A stretch of 64,000 bases of DNA from Streptomyces sp. CG1 (GTDB lineage Bacteria > Actinomycetota > Actinomycetes > Streptomycetales > Streptomycetaceae): assembly GCF_041080625.1 (NCBI RefSeq), contig NZ_CP163518.1:2170001-2234000 (forward strand), in the 5' to 3' direction. Both the position numbers and the translations under genes were made by a program. Below, piece after piece: positions 42,559 through 51,379 of the stretch. The notes beneath the pieces are model-generated. The model did not search any database. It saw nothing but the letters and a program-made list of their open reading frames with translations, and was not told the origin of the DNA. The stretch's first letter is position 1. Each line of letters starts with the position of its first letter.

Positions 42559-43461
42559 TCAGCCGACCTTCCCCGCCGCGCCGCGCAGGGCCTCGACCGC
42601 CGCGCGGATCGAGGGTCTGCGGTCGGCGTCCGCCCGCCAGATCACGTAGACATGCCGGCGCACCCGCTGCCTGAGCGGTACGAGGACCACACCGTCCGGG
42701 ACCGGGTGCCGGCCCAGCAGCGGCGCGATGCACACACCCAACCCGGAGGCGACCAGACCGAGTTGGGTGTGGGTCTCGCCCGCGCGGTGGCCGACGATCG
42801 GTTCGACGCCCTTGGAGCGCAGCGTGAACATCAGCCACTCGTGGCAGAATTCGCCCTCGCCCCAGGTGATCCACTCGTCCTCTGCGAACTCGGCGAGATC
42901 GACCTCGTCCCGGCCGGCGAGCCGGTGCCCGGCCGGCATGGCGACATCGGCCGGATCGTCCAGCAGGGGCGCCTTGACCAGGCCGTCGGGCACGGGCATC
43001 GGCTTGTTGTACCAGTCCAGCACCACCGCGAGATCCAGGTCGCCGCGGACCACACCGGCGATGCCCTGCTCCGGCTCCAGCTCGCTGGAGCGCACCCGCA
43101 GCGTGGGGTGCTCGGCCCGCAGCGCGCCGAGCGCGGCCGGGAAGAGCCCGCGGGCGGCGGTCGGGAACGCCGACAGCCGCAGTTCACCGACGACCTGACC
43201 GCGGTGTGCCTCCAGATCGGACTCGGCGAGTTCGACCTGCGACAGGATGCGTGCCGCGTGCTCCGACAACAGCCGCCCGGCGTCCGTGAGCCGCACGCCC
43301 CGGCCGTTCTTGGCGAGGAGCTGCTGGCCGATCTCGCGCTCCAGCTTGCCCAGTTGCTGCGAGACGGCGGACGTGGTGACGTGCAGCGCGTCCGCGGCCG
43401 CGCTGACCGAGCCGTGCCGGGCGAGGGCGTCCAGGGTGCGCAGGCGCTCCAGGTTCAACAT
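42559..43461 (-). CDS. LysR-family transcriptional regulator
   Basis: 300 aa. The N-terminal winged HTH reads LNLERLRTLDALARHGSVSA, AADALHVTTSAVSQQLGKLE and RGVRLTDAGRLL. The effector domain starts GELRLSAFPTAARGLFPAAL. Divergent from an EamA exporter gene with a 74-bp gap, the usual layout for a LysR protein that activates an exporter. Complete. Confidence 0.93.
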   Translation of the reverse strand: MLNLERLRTLDALARHGSVSAAADALHVTTSAVSQQLGKLEREIGQQLLAKNGRGVRLTDAGRLLSEHAARILSQVELAESDLEAHRGQVVGELRLSAFPTAARGLFPAALGALRAEHPTLRVRSSELEPEQGIAGVVRGDLDLAVVLDWYNKPMPVPDGLVKAPLLDDPADVAMPAGHRLAGRDEVDLAEFAEDEWITWGEGEFCHEWLMFTLRSKGVEPIVGHRAGETHTQLGLVASGLGVCIAPLLGRHPVPDGVVLVPLRQRVRRHVYVIWRADADRRPSIRAAVEALRGAAGKVG

Positions 43462-43466
43462 GTAAG

Positions 43467-43505
43467 CGATTCTAAGAGATATCCGGTGAGAAATCTCGAT
43501 TGTGC
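43467..43505. promoter_or_regulatory. Candidate LysR operator between lysR and EamA genes
   Basis: GAGAT (43476-43480) and ATCTC (43493-43497) form a 5-bp inverted repeat with 12-bp spacing, flanked by CGATT on both sides (43468-43472 and 43497-43501). T-N11-A-like dyads of this size are typical LysR sites. Confidence 0.4.
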
Positions 43506-43535
43506 TACGGGATTGCCTCCAGCATCGTTGAGGTC

Positions 43536-44471
43536 ATGAGCAGCACGGTCACCGCACCCCGAACCCAGTCCCCCGCCCCCGCCCGTCCCCGCGCCCGCCT
43601 CGGCTGGCGGCTCCGCTTCGGCGTCCTGTCCCTGATCTGGGGCTTCAGCTTCCTGCTGATCAAGGTCGGGACGGGTGGATACGCGCCCTTCCAGGTCACC
43701 CTAGGGCGACTTGTGTTCGGCACGGCGGTGCTGGCGGCGGCGATGGCGGTCAAGCGGGAGAAGCTGCCGCGCGGGGCCCGGCTGTGGGGCCATGTGGCGG
43801 TCGCCGCCTTCTTCCTCAACGCCCTGCCGTTCTCCCTCTTCGCCTACTCCGAGCTGACCATCCCGTCCACGCTGGCCGGCATCTGCAACGCGACGTCGCC
43901 GCTGTGGGGCATGGCCCTGTCGCTGGTCGCCCTGTCCGAGGACCGGCCGACCAGGGTCCGGGTGGCCGGGCTCGGTCTGGGTTTCCTGGGCGTGCTGACC
44001 GTGCTGGGGGCCTGGCAGGGGTTCCATGGGCTGGATGCCACGGGTACGGCGATGGCTCTGCTGGCTTCGCTGAGCTACCCCGTGGGCTGGATCTACGTCC
44101 GGCGGACGCTCGCGGGCACGGGCAACTCCCATCTGTCGATGACGGGAGCGCAGTTGTTGTTGGCGACGCTTCAACTGGCCCTTGTGGCACCGTTGTTCAC
44201 CAGCATCCCCACGCATCTCTCGTTCGTTCCGCTGCTCGCGATCGCCGCGCTGGGGGCACTGGGCACGGGGTTGGCTGTGCTGATTCAGTACGGGCTGGTC
44301 GCTGAGGTCGGGCCCACGACCGCACAGATGGTCACGTACTTCATTCCGGTCATCGCCACGGCTGCAGGTGTGGCGATTCTCGGGGAGTCGTTGCGGTGGA
44401 CCACGCCGGTGGGGGCGGTGATCGTACTGGCGGGGGCCGCGCTCACTCAGGTGCGGCGAAGGGGCGCCTGA
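43536..44471 (+). CDS. EamA/DMT-family transporter
   Basis: 311 aa from the ATG at 43536. Ten predicted membrane segments in two EamA repeats: FGVLSLIWGFSFLLIKVGTG starts the first and GTAMALLASLSYPVGWIYVR the second, ending GAVIVLAGAALTQVRRR. Such proteins export amino acids or metabolites. Regulated probably by the divergent LysR gene. Confidence 0.92.
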   Translation: MSSTVTAPRTQSPAPARPRARLGWRLRFGVLSLIWGFSFLLIKVGTGGYAPFQVTLGRLVFGTAVLAAAMAVKREKLPRGARLWGHVAVAAFFLNALPFSLFAYSELTIPSTLAGICNATSPLWGMALSLVALSEDRPTRVRVAGLGLGFLGVLTVLGAWQGFHGLDATGTAMALLASLSYPVGWIYVRRTLAGTGNSHLSMTGAQLLLATLQLALVAPLFTSIPTHLSFVPLLAIAALGALGTGLAVLIQYGLVAEVGPTTAQMVTYFIPVIATAAGVAILGESLRWTTPVGAVIVLAGAALTQVRRRGA

Positions 44472-44571
44472 CGGGCAGGAACCTGGGGTTTCGTTCGCGG
44501 GTGCGGGTCCGTCGCGGCTTGTCGCGCGGTTCAGCGCGCCCCTTCATGACGCACCGTTTCATGGCGCACCG

Positions 44572-45903
44572 TCAGCCATAGACGCGGGCCGGTGACGGTC
44601 GTACCGCCGCTGCCACCGCCTCCGCCAGCGGGGCGATGTCCTCCCCCGTGAGCGTCGAGACGGTGATGCGGATCGCCTGCCGGCTGTTCAGGCGGTAGCG
44701 GGCGCCCGGGGCGACCGCCCAGCCCGCCTGCAGGAGGCGGGCCACCGCGCCGGTCTCGTCAGGGACCGGCACCCATACGTTCATACCGCTGCGGCCGTGG
44801 GCGGCGACTCCGCGGTCCGCCAGCGCGTCGACCAGTGCCTCCCTGCGGGCCGCGTACGCCCGGGCCACCGCCACCCGGTCCACCGCGCCCTGGGTCCAGA
44901 GCCGGACCACGGCCCGTTGCAGCAGCAGGCTCACCCAGCCGGGGCCCAGGCGCTGGCGGCCGCGTACCCGGTCGGCAGTGACGGGGTCGCCGGCCACGAC
45001 GGCCACACGCAGGTCGGGGCCGTACGCCTTGGAGGCGGAGCGGACGACGGCCCAGTGGTGGGTGACGCCCGCGAGGGGATGCAGCGGGAGGTCGACGATG
45101 CCGTGGCCGTGGTCGTCCTCGATCAGCAGGGTCTGCCGGTGGTCGCGCAGGACCGCTCGCAGGGCACGCGCGCGTGTGGCGCTCACACAGGCGCCGGTCG
45201 GGTTCTGCGCACGGTCGGTGACGATGAAGGCACGGGCGCCGGACTCCAGAGCGCGGCGCAGGTCGTCGGCGCGCGGACCGTCGTCGTCCAGGCCCACCGG
45301 GAGTGTGCGCAGCCCCAGCGCGGGGACCAGGTCCAGGACGCTGCCCCAGCCCGGGTCCTCGACGGCGACCGCGTCGCCCGGTCTGAGGTGGGCGGACAGG
45401 ACGCGCTCGATGGCGTCGAGGGAGCCCGACGTCACCGTCAGCGGGCCCGCGGGGACGCCGTCGGCGTCGAGTTCGGCGCGGGCGAGGCGGGCGAGATCCG
45501 CGTCGACGGGATCGTCGCCGTAGCGGACGGGCCGCCGGTCGCCTTCCTCCGCCGCCGCGGTGAGGGCCGGGGCGAGGCGGGGCAGCAGGGCCGGGTCCGG
45601 GTTGCCGGAGGCCAGGTCGCGGCCGCCCTCCGGGACCTCCACGCGCAGTTCCTCGCGCCCGGTGGTCGCCGGCTTGGGCCGGACCCGGCTGCCGCGTCGG
45701 CCGGCGGTCTCGATCACCCCGCGCTCGCGCAGGGTGCGGTACGCAGCCGCGACGGTGTTGGGATTCACGCCCAGCCGGGTCGCCAACTCCCGCATGGGAG
45801 GCAGGGTTTGGCCCGGCACCAGCTCACCGGTGCCGACCGCGCGCTCCACGCTGGCCGCGATCTCCGCCGCGCCACGCCCTTTGATGGGATACTCTCCTAG
45901 CAC
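44572..45903 (-). CDS. MocR-type GntR regulator with aminotransferase domain
   Basis: 443 aa. The N-terminal GntR wHTH includes LPPMRELATRLGVNPNTVAA and AYRTLRERGVIETAGRRGSR. From about 110 a fold-type I aminotransferase domain follows: VTSGSLDAIERVLSAHLRPG, DRAQNPTGACVS (substrate-carboxylate/PLP loop), LLIEDDHGHGIVDL (Asp) and VVRSASKAYGPDLRVAVV with the PLP Lys. MocR proteins sense PLP or related compounds. The GTG at 45903 has no ribosome site upstream and TACTGT lies about 6 bp before it, so the mRNA may be leaderless. Divergent from a PNPOx-like gene, its likely target. Confidence 0.93.
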   Translation of the reverse strand: MLGEYPIKGRGAAEIAASVERAVGTGELVPGQTLPPMRELATRLGVNPNTVAAAYRTLRERGVIETAGRRGSRVRPKPATTGREELRVEVPEGGRDLASGNPDPALLPRLAPALTAAAEEGDRRPVRYGDDPVDADLARLARAELDADGVPAGPLTVTSGSLDAIERVLSAHLRPGDAVAVEDPGWGSVLDLVPALGLRTLPVGLDDDGPRADDLRRALESGARAFIVTDRAQNPTGACVSATRARALRAVLRDHRQTLLIEDDHGHGIVDLPLHPLAGVTHHWAVVRSASKAYGPDLRVAVVAGDPVTADRVRGRQRLGPGWVSLLLQRAVVRLWTQGAVDRVAVARAYAARREALVDALADRGVAAHGRSGMNVWVPVPDETGAVARLLQAGWAVAPGARYRLNSRQAIRITVSTLTGEDIAPLAEAVAAAVRPSPARVYG

Positions 45904-45914
45904 AAAGAACAGTA

Positions 45915-45926
45915 TGCACTAGTGCA
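45915..45926. promoter_or_regulatory. Perfect 12-bp palindrome at the MocR start
   Basis: TGCACTAGTGCA is a perfect palindrome in the 75-bp gap between the MocR gene and the PNPOx-like gene, 12 bp from the MocR start. It overlaps the probable -10/-35 region of MocR, which suggests autorepression and control of the divergent gene. Confidence 0.5.
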
Positions 45927-45978
45927 ATTCAGATCGCTACTGCCGCAGATCACCATTGCTCGCCACGGAGGGACCGCC

Positions 45979-46659
45979 ATGCAGGGGACGACCGAGGAAA
46001 CCCAGGCCGCCGCCTACGCCCCGACCGACCGCACCGTGCCCACGCGCGCCGCGGACCGGGCGTCGTACGACAGGGAACTGGTGCACGCGATACTCGACGA
46101 GGGGTACGTCTGCCACCTCGGCTTCGTCCGCGACGGAGCCCCCGTGGTGCTGCCGACCTTGTACGGCCGGGTCGGCGAGCGGCTCTATGTGCACGGGTCC
46201 ACCGGTTCCCGTCCGCTGCGGATGACCGGCGAGGACGACCCGGGCCTTCCGGTGTGCCTGACGGTCACTCACCTGGACGGGCTGGTGCTGGCCCGTTCCG
46301 CCTTCCATCACTCCCTCAACTACCGCTCCGTGGTGGTGCACGGCATCGCCCGCCAGGTCACCGACCCGGAGGAGAAGCGGACGGCCCTGGACGCGCTGGT
46401 GGACCACGTCGTGCCGGGCCGCGCCGCCGACTCCCGGCCCGCGAACAAGAAGGAGCTGGCCGCCACCGCGGTGATCCGCCTGGACCTGGACGAGGTCTCG
46501 GCCAAGCTCCGCACCGGCGGCGCGAACGACGAGCCGGAGGACCTCGCACTGCCGCACTGGGCCGGCGTCGTCCCGGTCCAGCGCGGCTACGGCGCCCCGG
46601 TCCCCAACGCCGACCTGGCACCCGGCATCGAGCTGCCTGACTACCTGAAGGCCCGGTAG
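45979..46659 (+). CDS. Pyridoxamine 5'-phosphate oxidase family protein
   Basis: 226 aa; the ATG at 45979 follows GGAGGGAC. SYDRELVHAILDEGYVCHLG, FVRDGAPVVLPTLYGRVGER and YVHGSTGSRPLRM give the split-barrel cofactor site; ARSAFHHSLNYRSVVVHGIA is a conserved FMN-site helix. Similar to the FMN-binding 'nitroimidazole resistance' type. The divergent MocR regulator suggests a link to vitamin B6 or amino-acid metabolism (inference). Confidence 0.9.
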   Translation: MQGTTEETQAAAYAPTDRTVPTRAADRASYDRELVHAILDEGYVCHLGFVRDGAPVVLPTLYGRVGERLYVHGSTGSRPLRMTGEDDPGLPVCLTVTHLDGLVLARSAFHHSLNYRSVVVHGIARQVTDPEEKRTALDALVDHVVPGRAADSRPANKKELAATAVIRLDLDEVSAKLRTGGANDEPEDLALPHWAGVVPVQRGYGAPVPNADLAPGIELPDYLKAR

Positions 46660-46708
46660 GCGCCCGTCCCGGGGCTGGGCGGTCACACCGGGACCGGTCT
46701 CCCTCCGG

Positions 46709-47653
46709 TCACACCGGAACCGGCTCCCGGCGGCCGGATCCGCGGGCCTCGCTCACGGCGAGGCCCGCGACCGCGCCGAGCAGGAGCAGGGTGCCGCCCG
46801 CGGTGGTCGCCGTCAGCCGCTCGCCGAGGAGGGCGACGGCGAGCACGGCCGCGGTCACCGGCTCCAGGAGCATGATCACGGAGACGGTGGCGGACCGTAC
46901 GACGGCCGCTCCGGCGAAGTACAGCGCGTACGCGAGCGCCGTGGGCACGGCGGCGATGTACAGCAAGAGCCACAGCAGCCGCGCCGGGTGGGCGGTGTGC
47001 GGGAGCAGGCCCTCGTGCAGGGCGAACGGCAGCAGGCACAGGGCCGTCACCGCGAACGCCCCGACGGTGGTGTCGGAGGCGTCGGCGCCGCCGCCTTTCC
47101 CCCACCAGCGGGTCAGCAGGGTCATGGCGCCGTAGCCCGCGGCCGAGGCGAGCGCCAGGAGCACACCGGCCGGGCGCACGGTCGCGGCCGAGCCTCCGAA
47201 GGTCAGCACGGCCAGCCCGGCGAGCGCCCCGCCGACGGCCAGCGCCCCGCCCGCGCCGAGCCGTTCGCCGAGCAGCAGCCGGGCGCCGAGCGCGATGAGC
47301 ACGGGGCCCGCGCCGAGGGTGACGACGGTGGCAACGGCCAGCCCCGTGGACTCCACGGCGGCGAAGTAGGCGGTCTGGAACACGGCGAGACCGAGGCCGG
47401 TGGCGAGGACCCGGCCGGCCCTGCGGGCCAGGGGTTCGGTGGTGGCCGGGCGGACGCGTGGGCGCAGCCCTCGTCCGGCGAGCAGCAGGAGCAGGCCCAG
47501 CGCGCAGCGCCAGAAGGACAGCCCGAAGGCGCCCATGTCACTGGTCCGGTAGACCAGAGAGGCGGCGGCGCCGGCGGTGCCCCAGGCGGCACCGGTGATG
47601 ATCAGACAGAGCAGGCCACGCCCCACGGGCAGGCCAGAAGCAGCGTTCGACAA
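46709..47653 (-). CDS. EamA/DMT-family transporter
   Basis: 314 aa from a TTG at 47653, chosen because GGAGAA lies 6 bp upstream; a GTG at 47677 would add 8 residues that include this ribosome site. Ten membrane segments: [20 protein letters not shown] starts repeat one and [20 protein letters not shown] repeat two. Probable metabolite exporter. It faces away from the PNPOx-like gene. Confidence 0.88.
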   Translation of the reverse strand: MSNAASGLPVGRGLLCLIITGAAWGTAGAAASLVYRTSDMGAFGLSFWRCALGLLLLLAGRGLRPRVRPATTEPLARRAGRVLATGLGLAVFQTAYFAAVESTGLAVATVVTLGAGPVLIALGARLLLGERLGAGGALAVGGALAGLAVLTFGGSAATVRPAGVLLALASAAGYGAMTLLTRWWGKGGGADASDTTVGAFAVTALCLLPFALHEGLLPHTAHPARLLWLLLYIAAVPTALAYALYFAGAAVVRSATVSVIMLLEPVTAAVLAVALLGERLTATTAGGTLLLLGAVAGLAVSEARGSGRREPVPV

Positions 47654-47842
47654 GGGAATTTCTCCGCAGAAGCGCACACGTCGGTGCGGAAGTTCGAGGG
47701 CGACCCGCTTCAGCGGGGCGCGCGGACTTCATCTGCGGGCAGCACCGTCCGGCCCGACGCAGGTGCGCCGGGCGGGTGTCCCGGAGGCCCGCCTCAGGCG
47801 GCCGGAGGCGGAAGAACGAGCGTGGACGGCATGACCAGCACC

Positions 47843-48841
47843 TTAGGCAGCCGTACCGCGCGCTGACAACTCCCGTTCCGCGCCGCCCGCGGCCACCGGC
47901 TCGGCGGAAGCCTTGGCGGGGGCCGAGGACTGGGCGATGAACGCGCCGAGCAGGACGACGGCGCCGCCGGCGATCTGCGGCAGGGACAGGTGCTCGCCGA
48001 GCAGCACCCAGGCAAGCACGGTCGCGATGACCGCCTCCAGGCAGGCGACGACACCCGCGACCTGCGGAGACAGCCGGCGCACGGACAGCACCCCGGTGAC
48101 GTACGCGACGACGGTGGCGATCAGCACGATCCAGCCCAGCAGGGCGAGGGCCGGTACGGCGGTGCCGTTCATGTCCGCGGAGCCGGTCAGCACCGACCAG
48201 CGCATGGTCCAGGGGTGGGCGACGACCGTCAGGACGAGGGCGCCGACGAGCAGACCGTAGGCGATGACGCCGAGCGGGTCCGGTGCCTCGTCGCCCCCCT
48301 CGCCGCCGTGGTCGGCCAGGACGAAGTAGCCGACCTGGCAGCAGGCGGCTCCGAGGGCGAGCAGCAGGCCGAGGGCGTCGAAGCTCAGCCCCGACCAGAC
48401 CTCCACCACACAGGCGAGGCCGCCGGCCGCGAGGACCACGCCGAGCGCCGCGGCACGCGTCACGGGCCGCCGCTGCACGAACCTCACCCAGCCCAGCACG
48501 AGTGCGGGAGCCAAGTACTCGACGAGCAGGGCCACGCCCACCGGGATCCGGGAGAGCGCGGCGAAGTAGCAGGCCTGGACACCGGCGACGGCGAGCAGTC
48601 CGAACCCGGCGAGCAGCGCGGGGCGGCGGCGCGGCAGCGCGCGGTGCCGCACGGCGAGCGGCAGCATGACCACGGCGGCGCCGGCCACCCGCAGCCAGAC
48701 CACGTGGAGCGGGTCGAGGCCCGCCTCGATCAGCGGCTTCGCGGCCACTCCGGACCCGCCGAAGGCGAGTGCCGAGGCCAGCGCGAGACCGAGCCCGACG
48801 CCCTTGCCGCGGCTGCCCTGACTGCTCTCTGAGGTCTGCAC
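47843..48841 (-). CDS. EamA/DMT-family transporter
   Basis: 332 aa from a GTG at 48841. After QTSESSQGSRGKG come ten membrane segments; GLALASALAFGGSGVAAKPL and YLAPALVLGWVRFVQRRPVT mark the first repeat, GLLLALGAACCQVGYFVLAD the second. The last 25 residues are a polar Ala/Ser tail. It shares the strand with the EamA gene 189 bp downstream, but the two are not close paralogues by sequence. Confidence 0.9.
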   Translation of the reverse strand: MQTSESSQGSRGKGVGLGLALASALAFGGSGVAAKPLIEAGLDPLHVVWLRVAGAAVVMLPLAVRHRALPRRRPALLAGFGLLAVAGVQACYFAALSRIPVGVALLVEYLAPALVLGWVRFVQRRPVTRAAALGVVLAAGGLACVVEVWSGLSFDALGLLLALGAACCQVGYFVLADHGGEGGDEAPDPLGVIAYGLLVGALVLTVVAHPWTMRWSVLTGSADMNGTAVPALALLGWIVLIATVVAYVTGVLSVRRLSPQVAGVVACLEAVIATVLAWVLLGEHLSLPQIAGGAVVLLGAFIAQSSAPAKASAEPVAAGGAERELSARGTAA

Positions 48842-48917
48842 CGGCACATGATGACAGGCGGCGACATGAGCGTCATCCCCTATGACACCTGTCTCAGGGG
48901 CTGGACGTGCGGCGCCG

Positions 48918-49532
48918 TCAGCGGACCGGATCGCCGTCGCCGGCGCACTCCTCGGCGCCGGCCGCGAGACGGGCGTCCAGGTCACGGATGCCGGCGCGTT
49001 CGAGCACCTCGACGGCCCGGGACCCCGGGTCCGCGGTGAGCGCGGCGAGGAGGTCGACACCAGTGACGCGGGTTTCGCCGCGCAGGCGGACACGTGCACG
49101 GGCGCCGGCCAGGGCGGCGGCCGCGGCGGGCGACCAGCCGGCGGTGTCCATGGGCTCCCGTGCGCCGGGGACGGCCGCGGCGGGGAGGACGGCGAGCGCG
49201 CCGGAGTCCTCCACACTGCCCTGCCAGCGGAGTCCGTAGCCGATGCTGCGCTGCACCAGGTAGCCGAGGAGGCGGGCGAGCTGTGACGGACCGCCGACGG
49301 CGGCGCGGACCTCGGGGTCGTGTTCCAGGAGGGAGTGCAGCAGATGGGCGGTGTCGATCTGCCGGTCCCCGTCCCGCACGGCCCTCCGGCGGGCACCGGC
49401 GACCATCGCCGCCAGCTCTGCGCCGAGCGCGGCATCGTCGTCCAGGTGCGCGGCCGCCTCCTCATGGGCGGTCCGGCGGGCAGTACGGGGTTGCACATCC
49501 CCTACCCCATCAGCCTCAACGCGCCGAGTCAT
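48918..49532 (-). CDS. Clp N-domain (double Clp repeat) protein
   Basis: About 204 aa from the ATG at 49532 (a GTG at 49496 is also possible). LAAMVAGARRRAVRDGDRQI, DTAHLLHSLLEHDPEVRAAV is the first Clp-N repeat and LAGARARVRLRGETRVTGVD, LLAALTADPGSRAVEVLERA the second. No ATPase domain follows, so it is a free-standing ClpC/ClpA N-domain, probably an adaptor or decoy that binds substrates or partners. Single gene. Confidence 0.8.
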   Translation of the reverse strand: MTRRVEADGVGDVQPRTARRTAHEEAAAHLDDDAALGAELAAMVAGARRRAVRDGDRQIDTAHLLHSLLEHDPEVRAAVGGPSQLARLLGYLVQRSIGYGLRWQGSVEDSGALAVLPAAAVPGAREPMDTAGWSPAAAAALAGARARVRLRGETRVTGVDLLAALTADPGSRAVEVLERAGIRDLDARLAAGAEECAGDGDPVR

Positions 49533-49644
49533 CCACGACGGGAACCATCTTCGCGTCCCACACAGAGTGGAGGTCGACGAGGTGCATCTCATCCTTACGG
49601 AGGAGATTTCACCCGATCTGCCGGCGGTCGACGGCAAGTAGTAC

Positions 49645-49808
49645 GTGTACCGGGTCTACGCGCCCGCGGACGCCCTGCTCGCGGACCTGTTCCAGGAGGC
49701 CTGGCACTGCCACGACGAGAGCGCCCTGCCGCGCGCGCGTGGGATCTGTTCGACGCGGCGGCGATACGGCGGGCGGGCTCACCCGCGCCCACCGACCGCC
49801 ATTCCTGA
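49645..49808 (+). pseudogene. Small gene remnant, frameshifted
   Basis: GTG at 49645 reads YRVYAPADALLADLFQEAWH, CHDESALPRA; across a GCGCGCGCG tract a change of frame gives RAWDLFDAAAIRRAGSPAPT to TGA at 49808. The joined 54-aa product looks plausible but unfamiliar. Confidence 0.35.
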
Positions 49809-49896
49809 CGGTTCATCAGTATTGAATGTTCGCGCCCCTGCGGCTACGTTCCGCGACACCGTAGCCCGCTACGCCCGATTCCGAAGGGGTGGTCGC

Positions 49897-50325
49897 ATGG
49901 CCGAAGTCAGCGCGGAGGCACGCATCCAGGCACCGGCCGAGAAGGTGTGGGTCCAGCTCACCGACTGGTCGTCGTACGGGGAGTGGAACACCACCCACAC
50001 CAGTTTCCCCAAGGGCGGCCCAAAGGCCCTGGCCGTGGGCGGGACGTTCCAGGAGAACATGAAGCTGATGGGCTTCCCCGCCGAGGTCGACTGGACCATC
50101 GAGGAGCTGGAGCCGGCGCGGGTGTTCGCCATCCGCGGCAAGGGCCCGATGGCGGTGACGGTCGCCACCCGCTACACACTCACCCCCGACGGCGACGCCA
50201 CGTCCGTGCGCATCGACGGCGAGTTCACCGGCGCCGCCGTCTCCCTGATGGCGGGCAAGCTGAAGGACTCGGCGACAGCCGCCCTGAACGAGTCACTGCG
50301 CAAGCTGGCCGGCCTGGTGGCCTGA
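49897..50325 (+). CDS. SRPBCC (START-like) family protein
   Basis: 142 aa from the ATG at 49897. AEVSAEARIQAPAEKVWVQL, TDWSSYGEWNTTHTSFPKGG and VDWTIEELEPARVFAIRGKG follow the polyketide-cyclase/START-like fold with a deep ligand cavity; the C-terminal helix is KLKDSATAALNESLRKLAGL. Ligand unknown. It is followed by a strong terminator and a convergent PadR gene. Confidence 0.88.
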   Translation: MAEVSAEARIQAPAEKVWVQLTDWSSYGEWNTTHTSFPKGGPKALAVGGTFQENMKLMGFPAEVDWTIEELEPARVFAIRGKGPMAVTVATRYTLTPDGDATSVRIDGEFTGAAVSLMAGKLKDSATAALNESLRKLAGLVA

Positions 50326-50433
50326 CCCCGGGCGGGCCGGGCATACGACGGCACTCCGGCGGGCCGGGCATGCGAGCGCCCTCAGCGGTCCCGGCCGCGC
50401 GAACGCACTCCTGGCAGTCCCGGGGCATACGAA

Positions 50434-50465
50434 GGCGCCCCGCACGGATCACCGTGCGAGGCGCC
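50434..50465. terminator. Terminator between convergent SRPBCC and PadR genes
   Basis: GGCGCC-C-CGCACGG (50434-50447) pairs with CCGTGCG-A-GGCGCC (50452-50465), a 13-bp stem with one mismatch and a 4-nt loop. Confidence 0.8.
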
Positions 50466-50483
50466 CCACCGCGCCCGCGAGCC

Positions 50484-51110
50484 TCAGTGCTCGTCGGCGA
50501 GGATCAGGTACAGCTTCTTGCGGGCCTCGTTGATGACGGCCAGCGCCTTCTCGCGCTGTTCCTTGCTGCCGGTCTTCCAGACCTGGCCGAAGGCTTCCAT
50601 CAGACCGAAGCCGGCCTGGCGGATCTCACCGAGGGCCTCCCAGTCGACCCCGCGCGAGGCCTCCTCCCAGGGCGCGTCCGGCCCCTCGTCGGCGGCGGTG
50701 CGCCCGTCCTCGGTGAGGGCGAACAGCTTCTTGCCACCCTCGGTCTCACTGGCGATCAGACCTTCGTCCTCCAGCAGCTGGAGCGTCGGATAGACCGAGC
50801 CGGGGCTCGGCTTCCACGCGCCGCCGCTGCGTTCGGCGATCTCCTGGATCATTTCGTAGCCGTGCATGGGGCGGTCCTTGAGCAGGGCCAGGATCGAGGC
50901 CCGCACGTCACCGCGCCGCGCCCGTCCCCGCGGGCCACCGCGCCCCCTGGGTCCCCAGGAGCCGGGTCCGAATCCGGGTCCGCCGGGACCGAACCCGGGG
51001 CCACCCGGACCGAAGGGCCCGAAAGCGGCCCGTCGCCCGTCGAATCCACCCATGCCCCGCATTCCGGGGCCCTCGTGCCGATGTCCACGCTCGAATCCGT
51101 GGGTACGCAT
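50484..51110 (-). CDS. PadR-family transcriptional regulator with Gly/Pro-rich N-terminus
   Basis: 208 aa from the ATG at 51110. Residues 1-65 are a low-complexity Gly/Pro/Phe segment (FGPFGPGGPGFGPGGPGFGP type). The PadR wHTH follows: DVRASILALLKDRPMHGYEM, IQEIAERSGGAWKPSPGSVY and PTLQLLEDEGLIASETEGGK, then a dimerisation helix. PadR proteins usually repress a neighbouring exporter or stress gene. Divergent from a membrane protein gene across interlocked palindromes. Confidence 0.92.
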   Translation of the reverse strand: MRTHGFERGHRHEGPGMRGMGGFDGRRAAFGPFGPGGPGFGPGGPGFGPGSWGPRGRGGPRGRARRGDVRASILALLKDRPMHGYEMIQEIAERSGGAWKPSPGSVYPTLQLLEDEGLIASETEGGKKLFALTEDGRTAADEGPDAPWEEASRGVDWEALGEIRQAGFGLMEAFGQVWKTGSKEQREKALAVINEARKKLYLILADEH

Positions 51111-51147
51111 CGCGATCACTCCATTCCATCGCTGATCTGTCACGTCT

Positions 51148-51190
51148 GCATCGCGTATCGTTCGCGATGCCTCAACGATATATCGGAACC
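51148..51190. promoter_or_regulatory. Interlocked palindromes upstream of padR
   Basis: GCATCGCG (51148-51155) pairs with CGCGATGC (51163-51170); the 7-bp spacer TATCGTT (51156-51162) is itself one arm of a second repeat with AACGATA (51174-51180). CGATATATCG (51176-51185) is a further palindrome. PadR operators are typically AT-centred dyads of this size. Confidence 0.5.
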
Positions 51191-51379
51191 GATCGCAAGA
51201 CAACACCCTCCCGAGAGTCCGTCGCACATCTCGTCCCGGAGGAGGACTTCTCGTCTCCGAGGAGGACCCCGCTCCCGCCGCCCGGCCGAGCAGGCTGCGC
51301 CGGTCTCGTACCGGCGGCTCATACGACTGCGCCGCGCAGGCTGACGAAGAGCGTCGAGGAGTACCCGAGGATCATTCGC

